Positions 21,139 to 36,100 of a stretch of DNA of 64,000 bases are shown in pieces. A program made the position numbers and the translations under genes. A model generated the notes under the pieces. It saw nothing but the letters and a program-made list of their open reading frames with translations. It ran no database searches and had not been told where the DNA came from. Within the stretch, counting starts at the first letter, position 1; each line of letters starts with the position of its first letter. The stretch is from an uncultured Akkermansia sp. (GTDB taxonomy: Bacteria; Verrucomicrobiota; Verrucomicrobiia; Verrucomicrobiales; Akkermansiaceae). The stretch spans positions 1-64,000 of the forward strand of contig CANRLM010000001.1 in the NCBI GenBank assembly GCA_947631435.1. Reading direction: 5' to 3'.

Positions 21139-24100
21139 GCAGGGTCGCTGACGACAAACTCCACGGCAGATGTTTCGGATCGAACCGGCGTTGGCATAGA
21201 GAGCGGTTCCCATGTCACTTACTCCGGGTACATTTTCTCGCTCACTGTTAATGAAGTAGTGGATTCAAATGCTGACAATACGTGGCCCATATACGGGAAC
21301 GGCGCGGCAGATGGTGCGACTGTTAAATTCCATCAATGGACGGCAGCATCAACTGGCGGAGGGATGGAAGACTCTACCGAATCTTGGACTGGCCGCGGCA
21401 CCCCCCCTGTGCTAAACGACTCAGCTCAGCTTTGGTATCATTGGTACACAAAAAGTGGAGAGACTGCCACATACACATATGGGCACACACTGAGGCTGGT
21501 TGGGGGAAGTGCAAACACAACCTACCACATCACGACCGATTTCACAACTAAGTCTGCGTACGATTTAGTCCTTGGCGGGTTGATTGTGGAAGCCGGTCAG
21601 GGGGGCTTCGAGTTTGGTACGACCACCCCCTGTACGGAGACCATCCTACTCCAGGCGGCGACAAACTGCAATTTTGAAGCGCTGATCCTTTCGAATTTTG
21701 CTTTCACCGATTACAGTGACGAAAATAAAAGGGCCAAGATTGAGAGCAATGCCAACTTCCGCGTCGGGGCGGGGATCACCATGAATTTCGGGCGCGTCGT
21801 CAACCTCGCAGCGGATAAAAATCTCTCGTTCACCCGAGCCGTTGCAGCCGACGAAAGTAGTGGGGAGAATGCTACGATTAAGAGTCATGGTTTGCAATTT
21901 TCGGGTGGAACCTCAACTCTCACTCTTGGCGACCACGTCGAGTTGAGAGGCGACAGCGTGAGCGGGACGGTCAGCAACGTGAGTTTGCTTGGCGGGGCGA
22001 AGTGGGTGATCGGCGGGGGGACGCTGGGGATCACGGGGCAGCTGAGTCTTGCGGCGGGGAGCGCGTTGAATCTGACCGGCGTGACGCTGAATCTCACCGG
22101 CACCACGGCATTGACCGCCCCGCTGGGCGGCAGTGAGGGCGGTTTTGCGCTGAACGTGTCCGGCGAAAACGTGTTGAGCCTGTCGGACACGAGCTTATGG
22201 AGCGGCAACGGGAACCTGCTGACTCTCTCGGATCTGACCGGCGACGGCACCCTCACCATCGAGCTGAACGTGGGTCTGCTGACAAATAAAGAGGCCACCG
22301 GTTCCATGAGCCTCATCGGCGGTTGGCAGAGTGGATGGGGGAATCTCCTCAACGTCCGCCTCACGGGTGAGAACGCCGGGAACTACGCCGTGTCCATCAA
22401 TGAGAGCGGTCAACTCACCTGGGTTAAGGGCGATTCGCTCACCTGGACCGGCGGGGTAGACGACACCACGCTGACTCTCGGCACGGGCACGAGAGCGGGG
22501 GACACCAAATGGAACGAGCAGGATCACACCTTTGTCGCTTCCGATGCGCTGACCCTGACCGCAGCGGCTTCAACCACCGTGCAGCTGGGGGATGAGTCGA
22601 CCCTGAGCATCCGCTCGCTGACCCTGAGCGCCGGAGCGGAAGCTGAAAACGCCTCCTTCGCCTTCTCGGCCGGGGAGTCTCCCTCCGCGGAGAAGGTCCT
22701 CGCCGTTGCCGAGGATGTGAACGTGAACACCGACACCACGCTGGGCGAGAAATTCGTGCTGCAGGTGGGAAGCCTCTCTTCCATCAAGCTCGCGGAGGGC
22801 AAAAGCCTGAGCGGCGAGGGCACCGTGCGGGTGCAGCTCGCGGGCGATGAAACCAGGTCCGGGACCTCCTACACGGCGAACACCAACCTCGAGATCAGTG
22901 GGAAGCACACCCTCACGCTGGGCCCCAACGGAGCCATCACCATGGGGGCAAGTGAAACCCTCACCATCGACGAGGGGACCACGGTGCGTGTTAACGTCGC
23001 CAGGGGAATCACCCTGGGCGCCGGAGCCGAGATCGTGCTGGAAAGAGGCGCCGTGTTGCGGGCGGACGTCCTGGCGAACCTGAAAGTCAGCGAGCAATGG
23101 CTCACTATCAGCGGCGAGGGCGAGGTGCTGCAAGGTAATGCCGGCGCCATCGGCGCTGCCGGCATCCAGTTTGATGCCAATTACCATATCCAGGGCGCAA
23201 GCGGCGGCGCATCCTTCAACGGGAAGGTCGGAACGGTGAATGTTCGCGATCTCATTATCGATGGCAATTTCACGGCTTCGGACACTGTTACAATCAACAT
23301 CACCGGTCTGGTGGGGGCCAACTCAGGCGACCACATCACAACCAACCAAACGTGGAACATCGACGTCGCGTCCGGCGCGACGAAGGAATGGAAAGGGGGG
23401 ATTTGGGGAGTTAACAGCGGAGGCGGTATCTCTCTCACCAAACAAGGCGGCGGCACCCAGAAGATCCGCAACATGGGGAATGTGAACAGCCTGGATGTTC
23501 AGGAAGGCACATTGGAGTTCACCAGCTTCGGTACGGGTACAGGCACAGAACACGAGTCCACGGTGACAGGAACGGTCAAGGTTGGGGGGGCGTCTGGCAA
23601 GAGCGCCACCCTCAAGGCCAATACGATGTACTTGGTCGGCGGCAGTTTGCAGCTTGAGGCGCAGGGGACGGTTACCGTCACGGGCAGCATGGGGCTCAAC
23701 GGCACGAGCATGACCATGGCGGAGGGGGCGCAGTTGACCGTTTCGAGCGGTCTCACCCTGCAGGGCGAATCCCTTTCCGTCGGGCTCACCTCCGCGACGA
23801 TATCCGGCGCCGTCAACGTCATGAGCGGCGCGGCGACTCTCGACGTTCAGGGGCTTCTGGATCTGAGCGGTGCAACGAGCCTTGCGATCAACGGCACCGG
23901 CTTGAAGCTCGATATCGGCACAGCGACGGCGGCGGACGGGACCTCGCTGCTGGCAGACGCCCCGGTCGGTCAGCTCAGGCTGAATGACAACCTCGTGGCA
24001 ACCATGACAAGCCTCGGCAGGCAGGGGAAATTGACCCTGACTCTCGCCGATTTGACTGCCGACACTGCCACAGAGCAGTCCCAATACACCTACAGCCTCT

Positions 24101-27100
24101 TCGACCTCAACGGAGGCACATTATCCGAGGACCAGCGGAACAGCTATAAGTCCATGCTGGCCGCTGTGCTGCGGTCGAGTGCCGCGGATGAAAGCGGCAA
24201 GCGTGCGGTGGTGACGGTCGATGCAAATGGTCGGATTTCCGTGGCGCTGGTGAACGTAGAGGATCTGACGTGGGATACGTCCGGATCAGGAAGCACATGG
24301 AGTGACGGAGGAAGCGGGTGGACAGGCGGAAAACTCTTTGTGCCCGGCGATTCCGTCACCTTCACGGATACCGGCTCTCCGGCAACTCTGCATGAGATCA
24401 CGATTTCCGGTTCTGTGGCGCCCCAGAATATGACCGTGGACTCGGGGACATGGAAATTCTCTGCGGCCGCCGGTTCCGGTCTCGTCGTCGCGGGGAATTT
24501 CACCGTGGGCAGCGAGTCTGCTTCCGAGGGGACGACCAGTGTGGAGCTTGCCGGAGCGGGGACTTACACCTTCTCCCAGGGTGTGAATGTCAAAGAAGGG
24601 GCAACGCTGGTCTTCAGCAGCACCGCAACCACCGGGCATAGCCTCGGAACTGTGAGCGTGGCTTCCGGGGCGACGGTCGTCATCGTCGGCAACGATACCT
24701 ATAAAAACTACGGGTGGGGGAGCTTGCAAGGGGAAGGATTCACTCTCGTGCTGAGGAATATCGGAGGCAACAACAATACGCTCAGCGGTGGGTCTTCGAC
24801 CCTTGGAGCGGGTAATGATAGCGACAACCCCAGAGGTTTGTATGGGTTGTTGGGAGGCGCTGATTCCACCGTGAAAATCACCAGTCTCGTGGTGGAGGTT
24901 GACGGAGACAATGCTTCCGTTCTGGGGCAGTACAACGCTAGTGATGGAACGCGGGTATTTGATCACATTACCGATTCCATCGAGATTCGAAGCGGAGCCA
25001 GTTTCTGGGTTGGCACATACGGCGGGGACATGAATCTTTTAGGGGATAGAAACCCGTCTGGTTCGGGGAAGAAGAGAATCATCTACATCGACGGCGCTGG
25101 TTATAGTACTGATGGCTGGGCGCTGCGTATACACGGTAGCAGCCAGGTTCGTTGGGACATTTCTCTGGAGAAAGCCACAACCGGAGGGGCTACTCTTCAG
25201 GCGTGTGCAAATGCCCAAGGTGCTGTCGGGGTTGGTCTTATAGCAGGAGATGTTTACCTGTGCGGTAAAAAGCTGACAATTACCAGATTTAATAAGGAAA
25301 CAGCGAGTCTGAACTTTTGCGGGACGATCTTTGCGACGGGCGATGGGAATGTGATCGATAATACCGCGACGATTACTCTCTCGACGTTTGAAGGTATCAC
25401 CTCCACGCCGACGCTTTCCATCGCGGACAGCGCGAGCCTGGAGGTCAAGGGAGAAAAAACCTTCACCGTTGGAAACAGCGGCACCATCACGATGGGTTCC
25501 AACGGGAGTAAGCTTCTGGTGAGCGGAGGTGAACTGGCTGTCGCCGGCAACTTAATCGTGGGGGCCGCTGGGGGAGCCGAGGCTTCCACTACCACCACCA
25601 GCGTTATCGAGCTATCCGATGGCACACTGAATATCACGGGCGGCTCTCTTACCCTGAATAGCGACTTGATCCTGAAGACAACCGCTGAGAAGACTTTGTC
25701 AGGCGGGACAGTAAATCTGGGGGGAAGAACCCTCACGAAGGAGGGGAGTGCAAGTCTGACTTTGCAGAACCTTACTGTTGATGAGGATGACGAGGGAGGG
25801 CTGTTCGTCGTGAAGGAAAACGAAGTGCACATCTACGATCATTCGGCTGCATTGTCCAAGTGGGGATTTGCGGTTGCACGGGGGGGGAAGATTTATTTCG
25901 GAAGTACGGCAACCGGCTCGGTGCAGATTGCCTACCTGAAGGACATGGAGGGAGACACGGGCGCAGAGGCGTCGGCGCCCATCTTGGAGAATCCGAGTGC
26001 CACTTATCATGCCAATTTGAAGGTTGGCGCGGGGGATGACCAAGTGTACATGAGTTCGGCTCGCTTCATAGGAAACGGAGAAACTGCTGCTAATTCAATG
26101 AATCTGGAGAAGAACGGCTCCTCGACGCAGAGGTTCACGGCTACCGATTTCGGTGATTTGTACAATGTGACCGTGAGTGGCGGTACGCTGGAATTCTCGG
26201 GCAGTGGGAATATTCATAACGTGATCAAGCTCACCAATGGCGGTGTGATGAACGTGGACGGGAAGCTGACAGCCAGCGGCAGTGGTCAGATGATCAAATT
26301 GGATACCCGAACCGGCTCCAGCGGCGGGGGAACCCTGACGCTCTCGGGGGGATTGCAGGCTCCAAGTGTGCTTCTTTACGGGGATGCGAACAATGAGTAC
26401 AAACTCGTGGTGGAGGGCACGCAAGAGAACACTCTCTCGGGCACGCTTTTCGTGGCGGAGCACAGCACAGTGGAGTTGAAGGAAAACACAGTCCTGACTG
26501 TTCAAGTCCTACAGGATTACGCCAGTACCGGAGGTCACGGCGGAGCGATCACGGGTGGAGGCAAGCTGGTGGTGAAAGGTTTGTCGACTGCCGGCGTATA
26601 TGCATTCAACGGTACGGTGTCGGCGAACATGGAGTACTGCAACACCACTAACAGTGGAACCGTATTCAGTGTGGCTACCTTCACGGGGGAAAATTTGACG
26701 GTGAGTGCCGGTACTATGGCGGTGACCGGTGTGTTGGGCGGGACGGATGAGGACTCGCAGGCGACGACGGGGGTGACGTTGACGGGGGATGGTAAGTTGA
26801 AGGTGAGCACGACGGGGACGGCGGAGGTGGCGAGTTTGACGGCCGGGGTGAGTGGCGAGGATGGAGTCTGGACAAAGGGGGGGAAGCTGGAGGTGGATGC
26901 CGGCAAGACGCTGACGGTGGGAACGGTGAGTGGTGTGCTGAAGGAGTTGACCCTCAACGGCGGGCTTACTCTGGGCGGCGGAACGGAGGAGGTCGACGAG
27001 CTGACGGTGGCGGATGGGATGACGCTTGCGACGAATGGCACGCTGACGCTGAACGGGGCGACGATGAAGCTCGGGAAGCGGGCGGTTGTGGAAACGGTGT

Positions 27101-30100
27101 CGGACACTTTCCTGTTTGCGGGCGGGGTGACGCTGAGCGGCGGGGGAACGCTTGGTCTGGCGAATGGGGCGAATTTCCTGAACGCGGTGACGGTGGGCGC
27201 GGACGGCGGCGTCATTGACTTCGGGAAGGTGTCGAGCGAGAGCACGTCGCTAGCCGTCACGGCTCTGTCGGGCAGCGGCACGCTGGAGTTGAAGGGAACG
27301 ATCAGTGACGATGCCGCCGGCGGTGTCGGCGAGGTTGTGACGGCGACGCTGAGCGGGACGAATACGAGCAATGTGGTGGTGAAGCTGACGGGTGAGCAAA
27401 TGGATTTGGTGGCGGGGGACAGCGGGCTGACGCTGAAGGGGGTGACGGGAAACGGCGGCATCACGGGCGGCACGCTGAAGATTAAGGGGGGTGACATGGA
27501 GAGCACGGCGGACGGTGATGTCTGGTCCGGCTTGCTGGGTGATGGGGCGACGGTGGAGTTGGAGAGCGGGAACTGGAGCGTGGGGCATGGCGCGAACATC
27601 AGCGGCAGCCTGACGGTCAAGGGCACGCTGAATCTGGTGGATGATGACGGCGCCGGTGTCGAGCTGCGCAAGACCCTGGTGATTGGGGCCGACGGCAAGT
27701 TGGCGGGCAGCGGCACGCTGGAAATTGAGGTGGAGGATCCGGGCAGCAACGGGGCCATCACGCTTTCGGGGTATGGGAACACACTGACCGGGCTGCTGGG
27801 AAATGACGTCAAGCTCGTGCTGGGCAGCGGGGCGACAGATTATCAGTGGACCTACCAGTTGTTCAGTAATCTGGGCGGATTCACCGATTTTAGCTCTTTC
27901 AAGACGCTGGTGGAGGGGAAGCTGAATGTGGAAGAAGGGCATGTGGCGGATCACAGCAACTATAAGTACGTGCTGAACCAGGACGGCCGTTTGTCGATTG
28001 CTCTGTTGGGCGAGAATCGCACGTGGATGCCGGATGCCTCCGGCGACGACAAGTGGGTGCAGGCGAGTAGTGATAGTGAGAGTGATGCGGACTGGGGGAA
28101 CAATCCTTTCCTGGAGGGCGATACGGCGATCTTCAGCAGCACGACGGGCGACACGGTTACGCTCAGCGGCACGATTGTCGCCAACGCGGTGAAGGTCGGG
28201 GAGGAGAATCAAACCGGCGCGGCGTGGACCTGGACGATGGAGAACACGAACGCCCGCCTGCACGTGCTGGGGGCTGTCAGCGTCAATGGCACGGGCACGT
28301 CGCTCACGCTGAATGTGACCGGCGATTACACCTTTGACGGGGGCATCACGGTCGGCGAGGGCGCGACGGTGGTGGTTCTGGCGGATGGGACGTTGAGTTG
28401 GAAGGGCAAGGGCATCAGCGGCGGCGGCACGGTGGAGCTGAAACTGGCGCATAGCACGAACACAACCTACAGCCTGGGGACCAATCTGCCGAAGCTCGTG
28501 ACGGGGAGTCTGGGCGCCCTGAAGCTGTCGGCGCAGGAGAGTGCGGCGAACGGCGTGCAGGTGGACCTGACGAGCGGCGTGAAGAACACGCTCGACGGGG
28601 TGACGAATTTGTACGTGGGCAGCGGGGTGAGCCTGGGCATCGTCTCGGGCGCGACCGACGTGCTGGCAGGTGGGACATCGAACAAGAGCCTGCACCTGGA
28701 GGGCGCGGGGGTCGGGACCGACCGCCGCGGCGCGCTGCATTTCGGCGGGACTGCGACGGTGGGTCGGAGTGTCGTGCTGGAGGGTGAGGGAGCTACGACC
28801 ATCACGGTTGCCAGCGGCGTTACCGGCACCCTCGCCGGCCTGAGTGGCGGGGGGAAGGATCTCAACGTCAACCTCGCGGCGGGTGGCGAGGGTACAGCCA
28901 ATGTGAACGGCACCCTGGTGGTGCAGAGTATTACGGGTGAGCTCGGCGTGGTCAGCGTCGCAGCCGGCACCCTGAAGCTGGATTTTGCCGGCAGCAGCAG
29001 CGTTGCCAAGAGCGTGAAGCTGGCGACCGGCACCACCCTCGATTTGTCCGGGGCGGCGGAGGGCGACGCGCGCACGTACACAATCGGCACCCTCACGGGC
29101 GCGGGCGACGTGGCGAGCAGCAACGTGGACACGGGCGTGAACCTCGCGCTCGGCGGGGCGGATGCGGCATCGAATTTCGGCGAGTCGGCGGACTTCGCCG
29201 GCGCGATCAGCGGCGTGGCGGAGGTGCAGGTGAGCGGCGGGTACTGGTGGTGGAGCAACACCGGCACCAACGGCGTCTCGGTGAAGGTGGGAGGCGGCGC
29301 GAACGTGAAGCTCGGCGGGACGGACACCGGAACCATGACCTTCTCCGGCAAGAGCATCACCAACACGGGGAATCTGACGCTGAACAATGTCAAGCTGGGG
29401 CAGGGCGTGGATCTGACCAGCGGAACAACGGGCGACGCTGTCGGCGCGGAAGCGACGACACCCGGTCTGAGTATCGCCGGGGCGGTGAGCTCGCAGGGCA
29501 AGATGACGGTGAGCGGCGGCACGGTGACCCTGGGCGCGGGCGGCAGCTGGACCCTCGGCGCGGTGACGCTGGGGGGGGATGGAAAACAAGTGACTCAGCA
29601 GAGCTACCTGGACCTCAGCGGCGCTACACTGAACACGAGCGGGCTGACGGATGGGAAATCCTTCACCCTGACCATCGATGTCACCGGTCGCAACGTTGAT
29701 CATGGTATCAACGATGTGGGCAACGCCTGGGCGCTGAAGCTTACGAAGGATCAGATAACCAGTCTGACCACGCTGATGACGGCTGGGGAAGGACAGGAGG
29801 CGAAGCTCACGATTAAGCTGACCAACTGGAGCAATGTGAATAATGGCATGCACATCTCCTTCCTGGATACGAACGTGGATTCGTTGGGAACCACCCAGCA
29901 GGCATTTGAGGGAACTGATGGAGCCGGTGGCTGGAAGGAGACTGTCGAGGCGTTCCTGAAGCTGGTGCAGGTGTACGACAGCAGCAACAGGTTGCAGGAG
30001 GGGATGGAGCTTACCATTGACCAATGGGGGCATCTGGACATCCAGCGCGCGAGGGCGTTTGACCTCACCTGGAACGGCGCGGAGCAAACAACCATGGACT

Positions 30101-33100
30101 GGAAGGAGAAGGACGGTGAGGTGTGGGATGATGGTGGTCAAAAGAAGGCATTCTGGAACAACGACAACGTCACCTTCAAGAGCAATCTCGAGGGGGTGAC
30201 GGTGACGGTGGAGGATGGCATCTCGGCGGGGAAGGTGACCGTGGAGGCGAAGTCGGGCGGCACCACGAACTGGACCTTTGGGTTGAAGGGGGCGCTGGAG
30301 GTGGATGGCACCTGGACGCTGCAGAGCGGCGCGAACGTGGCGGTGCAGAAGACGACGGGCAGCAGCGACAACACGAAACTGACGCTGGCGGGGCTGACGC
30401 TGGCGGAGGGTTCCCGATTTGGGGTTGATTACACGGCCGACTACGGGGCGATTAAGGAACTCAGCTTCACGAAGGATGCGACGATTTCTCTGGCGAAGGG
30501 CGATGGCGCTGCCCAGCCCGCGAAGCGCGGCACGGTGAGTCTGGACGCGAGTACGATCGGATGGGAGAATCTGACGCTGAGCGGGGCGGTGGATGTGACC
30601 ATCACCACGAGGAGCAGCTCGAACATCGCCGGGAAGGGACTGACCCTCACGGGCGGCGCGAGTTTGACCATTGCCCCCGATGCCGGCAACGATTCGAAGA
30701 CGACGTCGCAGTCGCTGGGCGCGGTGTCGCTGGGCGAGGGGAGCACCCTCACCGTGCGGGACAGGGCGAACTGGACGATGGACAGCAGCCCGGTGACAGG
30801 CGCCGGCACGCTGGTTCTGGAGAACACGGGCAGTACGAAGTGGAGCCTGGGAACCCAGACCGGACTCCCCGGCACGAACATGATCCGCGCCCTGCTGGCT
30901 AATGTGACGGAGGATAGCAGCAAGGAATCGAGTCTGGCGAAGTTGGAGCTGAAGGGCGACATCCTGCTCCGCGCGGTGTACGGGGAATACAAGAATGAGA
31001 AAGGGGAAACGACGTCGGCAGGCAATGTCAGCTACCTCAAGAGCGTGAAGGACCTCGTGATGGGGACGGACACGCAGCTGGAACTCTACTATAACCTCAC
31101 CACCGGCACGGGCAAGACCCACAGCATCACCATCGGCAGCGCGGACGTGACGGACCCGACGGAGGCCACCATCATCTGGGGGCGCGAAGTGGGCACGGCG
31201 TCGACGGGCTCGGGCGCGGGCGAGAGTGGTGTCGGCGTCACCACGAACGTGGATCTGGATTGGGACATCGCGCTGGCGGGCAACGCGAAGGTGGCATCGC
31301 GCGGGAATGGCGTCTTCACCTACAACGGCACGCTGAACGCCGGTGGTCACACCCTGACCGTGAGCAAGCAGACGGATACGACAGAGGGAAAGAACGCGGG
31401 GGAACTGACGCTGGGCGAGAGTTTCAAGACGGAGGCAGATTCGACCGGCACCATCGCGGTGGATAAGGGCGCGCAACTCACGCTGAACCTTGGGACGGAG
31501 AATACCGGTGCGCTGGCGGGCTACGCCATTGAGCTCACGAGCGGGGAGGGGGATGGAAAAGGCGGCGCGTTGGTCGTGGGGGCGGACGCCACCATCGGCA
31601 CCCTCAACGGCGGGGCGAATACCGCCATCAGCGGGGGGCATACCCTCACCGTGGCGGGAATAGGCGGGAAGACGAGCTCGTTCTCCGGCGCGCTGGGGAC
31701 GGCGACGGAAGACCTGAGCGGGCTGACGCTGCAGAGCGCGTTCACCTACGGCGGCACGGGCTACGTGGGAACCCTCACCCTGGCTAGTGGGGATGATGTG
31801 ACGGGGAAGGACCTCACCCTCACCGGCAATCTGACCGTGGAGAGCCTGGCGGGGAAGGCGGGCATCGTGAAGGGCACGGGCGAGGAGCCGACGGAAGGGA
31901 GCCTGACGCTCAAGGATTCGAGCGGCGGCAATTTTGATGGCGCGATCGGCGTGACGTTCACTTACGAGGGCGACAGTAGCAAGACTTACACGCTGGGCGG
32001 TTCCTTCACCGGCAGCAGCCTCACCGTGAAGAGCGGGAATCTGACGGTCGGCACGGTTCTTACGAATGCCACGGCTCTGACCCTCGAGAATGGCAAGCTC
32101 ACCCTCACGGGCGGCACGGCAAAGTCGCTGACGGTGACGACCGGCACGCCGCCGACCAGCACCACGCTCGCGCTGGCGGCGGATACGACGCTGACCACCA
32201 CGACCGGCACGCTGAGCAGTCTGGACCTCGGAACGCACACCCTGACCGTGAACGGCGGCAACCTGGCGGCGAGTGCGCTCTCCTTCAACGGGGGAGGCGG
32301 GTTGAAGCTGGGCATCACGAAGGCCGGTGACAATCTCACCGGCGCGACGCTGACGCTGAAGAGTGCGCTGAGCAGCGGGACCAAGCTGAAGCTCACCCTC
32401 GTCGGCGAGGGAGGAACAAAGCTGGAGGTGGATGATTTTAAGACGGGCAAGGGTTACACGCTCTTCACGGAGAAAGACTGGCAAGACACTGACTTGACGA
32501 GCCTGCTGGACTTCTCGGTGGATGGCATCGCGCTGGGCAGCTACGACAGTTGGCATATCGATAACACGGGCAAGCTCACCCTCACACAGCTTGAGGGCGA
32601 TCTGGTTTGGGCCGGGAAGGAGGGCAGCAACACGTGGTCTCTGGACCAGAACAACAAGAACTGGAATCTGGATGCGACGGAGCCGGGGAGCGACAGAACG
32701 GGTGTCGAATTCGCCAGCGGACACACCACGATTTTTGACAGTTCGCAGGCGGAAGTTTCCAGCACGGTGAACATCAGCGCATCCGGCGGAACCCTCAAGG
32801 CGGAGGCGATGCAGGTGAAGAGTGGGGCATTCACCTTCACCGGCGGTGCGCTGAACGCGAGTACGCTGTCGGTTGGGGACAACGCGACGGCGACTTTCCG
32901 GAACACGGCTACCTTCTCCGGGGCGCTGAGTGGGCAGGGCACCCTGGAATTGGGAGAGGAAGAGGACGCCCATGGCTCCGTCACGCTGAACGGCGCGACG
33001 GGCAACAAGATCGGCGCGTTGAAGATGGCGAGCGGCACGACGCTGAACCTGGGCGGCGCATCCGGCGCCCTCGAGGTCGCGAGCCTCAGCGGCGCCGGCG

Positions 33101-36100
33101 GCACGATTTCGGGCGGCACGCTCACGCTGAAGACGACCAGCGGTCTGTCAACGGCAAGCGCCGGCAACACATTCTCCGGCGATATCACCGGCTCCTTCAC
33201 GTACGATGTCACGGGCGGCAGCACCGGGAGCTCCACAACCGACGAATTCACCCTGTCGGGCGCGTTCAGCGGCACGAGCCTAACGGTGACGAACGGCACA
33301 CTGAAGATCACGGGCGCGACGGATAGCGTGGCGAAGACTCAGAGCTTCACCGGCAGCGTGTCCGTGAGCAGCGGCGCGACGCTCGTGCTGGGTGATGGGG
33401 ACATCACGAAGGTTAGCATTGACACGAAAGGGCTGACGTTGACCGGCACGCTGGAATTCGACAGTAAGGCGGAGATTAACGGCGACATCACGCTGGAAAA
33501 CGCCAAGACGCTGAGCTTCAAAGCCAGCGGCGCCGCCAACGCCATCAACGGCGCGTTAACTTACAACGGCGGAACCCTGAGCTGGGAGGGCACGCTGAGC
33601 GTGCAGAGCCTGAGCGGCAGCGCTGCTCTGACCAACAGCAGCAACGGCGGGCTCACGCTGACCGGCACCGGCACGAATTATGGGGAAACATTGACATTGA
33701 ATCTCGGCACGGGGGTGCTCGCCACGGAAAAAGCTGCGGACGACGATTCGGAGCCTCACACCCACACCTTCAGCGGCAACGTGACCGTCGGCGGCGTGAA
33801 TGTGGGGACGGGTACCACCCTGACGCTGAGTGGCAGCAACAACAGCCTCGGCAGCAGTGTCGATGTCGTCGAAGGCACGTTGAAGCTGGCGAACGGGACA
33901 CTCACGAACCTGAGCGGCAGCGGCATCGTGGAGGCCACGGGAGCCATCACGGTCGGCACGGCAACCGACGGCTTTGGCGGCACGCTGAACACGGGGAGCA
34001 GCGGCAGCATCACGGTCACGGCATCCGGCGATTTGAGCGTCGGCGCGCTGGCGGGCAGCGGCAAGCTGCAGCTCGCCACCAACACCCTGAAACTCAAGGA
34101 CAGGACTTCCAACTTCGCCGGCACCCTGTCAGGGGGAGAAGAGCCTGCGGCAACTGAGGCGAGCGTGGAGATCGCCGGCACCGGGATCCATACCTTCACC
34201 GCGAAGCAGGAGCTGAACGGCGTCACGTTCTCCGCGGGCGGGACGCTCTCGCTGGGCGCGGGAAGCACGGTGACGACCCTGACCGTTTCGGCGGCGGGCA
34301 CACTGAAGGTGGAGAGCGAGGGTCTGACGGTTGACAACTGGGCGGGCAGCAGCGCGCTGAGCAAACTCACGCTGGAGGGGAACCTGACCGTGCAGGGAGG
34401 CAGCATCAACGCCTCGGCGGTGGATGGCACCGGCAAGCTCGTGCTGTGGCTGGCGGACGGCAGCGAATCGACGGTGACGGGTCCGACCCTGGCGGCGAGC
34501 ATGGCGACGTTGCTCGCGGCGGATGCAACGGGTCTGAATATCGAGCTGGACTCGGCTCGTCTGGGGAATCTCCTGACTAGCGGAGAAGGAGACATAAAGG
34601 AGTACCAGCTCTTTGGTGAGACCTACTCCGGCGGAAACGTACAGAAGGACAAGCTGCATCTCACTCTGACAGGGACTGATGCGGGTGATTGGACGCTGAG
34701 CTTTGATGCGGAAAATGGCAAGTTGCTCTTCGTTAAGAATGACGCGGAACTCGTGTGGGGCGAGGAGTCTTCCGATTCCTCCGTGACTTGGAACAGCAGC
34801 GGCACGGGTAAGGATACAGGATGGAAACAGGGCGAGGAGGATAGGAAATTTGAAGATGCGAAGGGCGTGACATTCCTCGGCACCACGACCGGGGAGCTGA
34901 CCGTGAACGTGAATGGCGCCATCACCGTCAAGAAACTGACCATCGGCGCGAGCGGTTCCGGTCCCAGCAAGTACACCTTCTCCGCGGCGGTGGGTGTGGA
35001 GCAACACAAGATTACGGTTAATGGTGGCCTCGTTCTGAACGATGCCACCGCTCTCAACGTGGAGACGACGGTGAACGGGGCTGTCAGCGGGACGGGGGCT
35101 TTGGAGGTGGGCGCGACAGTGACGCTGGGAGCAAATGCTCTCAGCGGGTACAACCAGGCGGTGACGCTGAATGCGAACGGTGAGCTCGTGCTGACGGGGG
35201 ACAACACCCTGAGCGGCGGATTGGTGGCGAACGGCGGTGCGCTGAGCGGCAATCTGACGAGTACGGTGCTGAGCGGCAGCGGGAATTTGACGTTGAAGAG
35301 CGGCAAACAGACGCTGACGAGTACAGATTACCACGGCGTGGTGACGCTGGAGGACAGCGATACCCTCACCGGCGGCGAGACCGGTCTGACCGTGGGAGGA
35401 CTTGTGGCCGGCGATAGTGCCAATGCCACGGTGGGCGGCAGCATCACCATCAACGACACGGGTTCGAGCGACCACAGCTTCGGGGGCAAGATTGCGGGAG
35501 GGTTCACGCTGACCATGACGGCGGGGAACCAGGCATTCACGCAGAATTTGAACTTTGGAACGCTGAATATCAACGGCGGCAAGCTGACGCTGGCGGACGG
35601 CAGCACGATCACGACGCTGAGCAGCGAAAACAGCAACGGCGAACTGGCGAGCACGGGGGCGCTGACGGTCGGCAGCTCGGGCACGACCACGTACGGCGGC
35701 AAGCTGAGCGTGGCGGGGCTGACCCTGGGCGAGGACATGGAGTACACTTACACTACGGACACGAGCGCCTCGGCGGGGGTTCTGAAGCTGGATGGGCACA
35801 CCCTGACGCTGAGCGGCACGCTGGCTGCAACGGACCTGCAGGGGGCGAGCGGGGCGGTTGTCGGCACGGTGGGTGGCAACGGCACGCTGAAGCTGAGTCC
35901 ATCGGCGGCAGGCAACTTCGGGGGAACGATCAGCAGCAACCTGACCTTCAACGGCGGCGAGAATGGCTTCATCGTGGCGACGTTCAGCGGCGGCACGCTG
36001 GCGGTGGAGGCGGGCAGCCTGGAGGTGGGAACCCTGAGTAACAACAGCACGGCTGTCACCTTCGGCGAAAGCACGGAGGGCGGTACGCTGACGCTGAAGG

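Noticed and set aside
21336..21551. Plus-strand frames inside the start of the giant gene
   Set aside because: Out-of-phase shadows; the phase beginning at 20992 gives a signal peptide and coherent beta-repeats.
26535..27812. Minus-strand Pro/Ser/Val-rich frame
   Set aside because: Composition (PPSVTVP...) is what the offset antisense frame of GGC/ACG/CTG repeats must give; no start signals or domains.
27250..32973. Minus-strand open frame of 1,907 codons
   Set aside because: It is in register opposite the giant gene, Arg/His/Gln-rich without domains, and explained by the codon bias of the plus strand. The same applies to 34129-36528, 38470-40743, 47212-50067, 50641-56982, 57181-61443 and 62059-63936.
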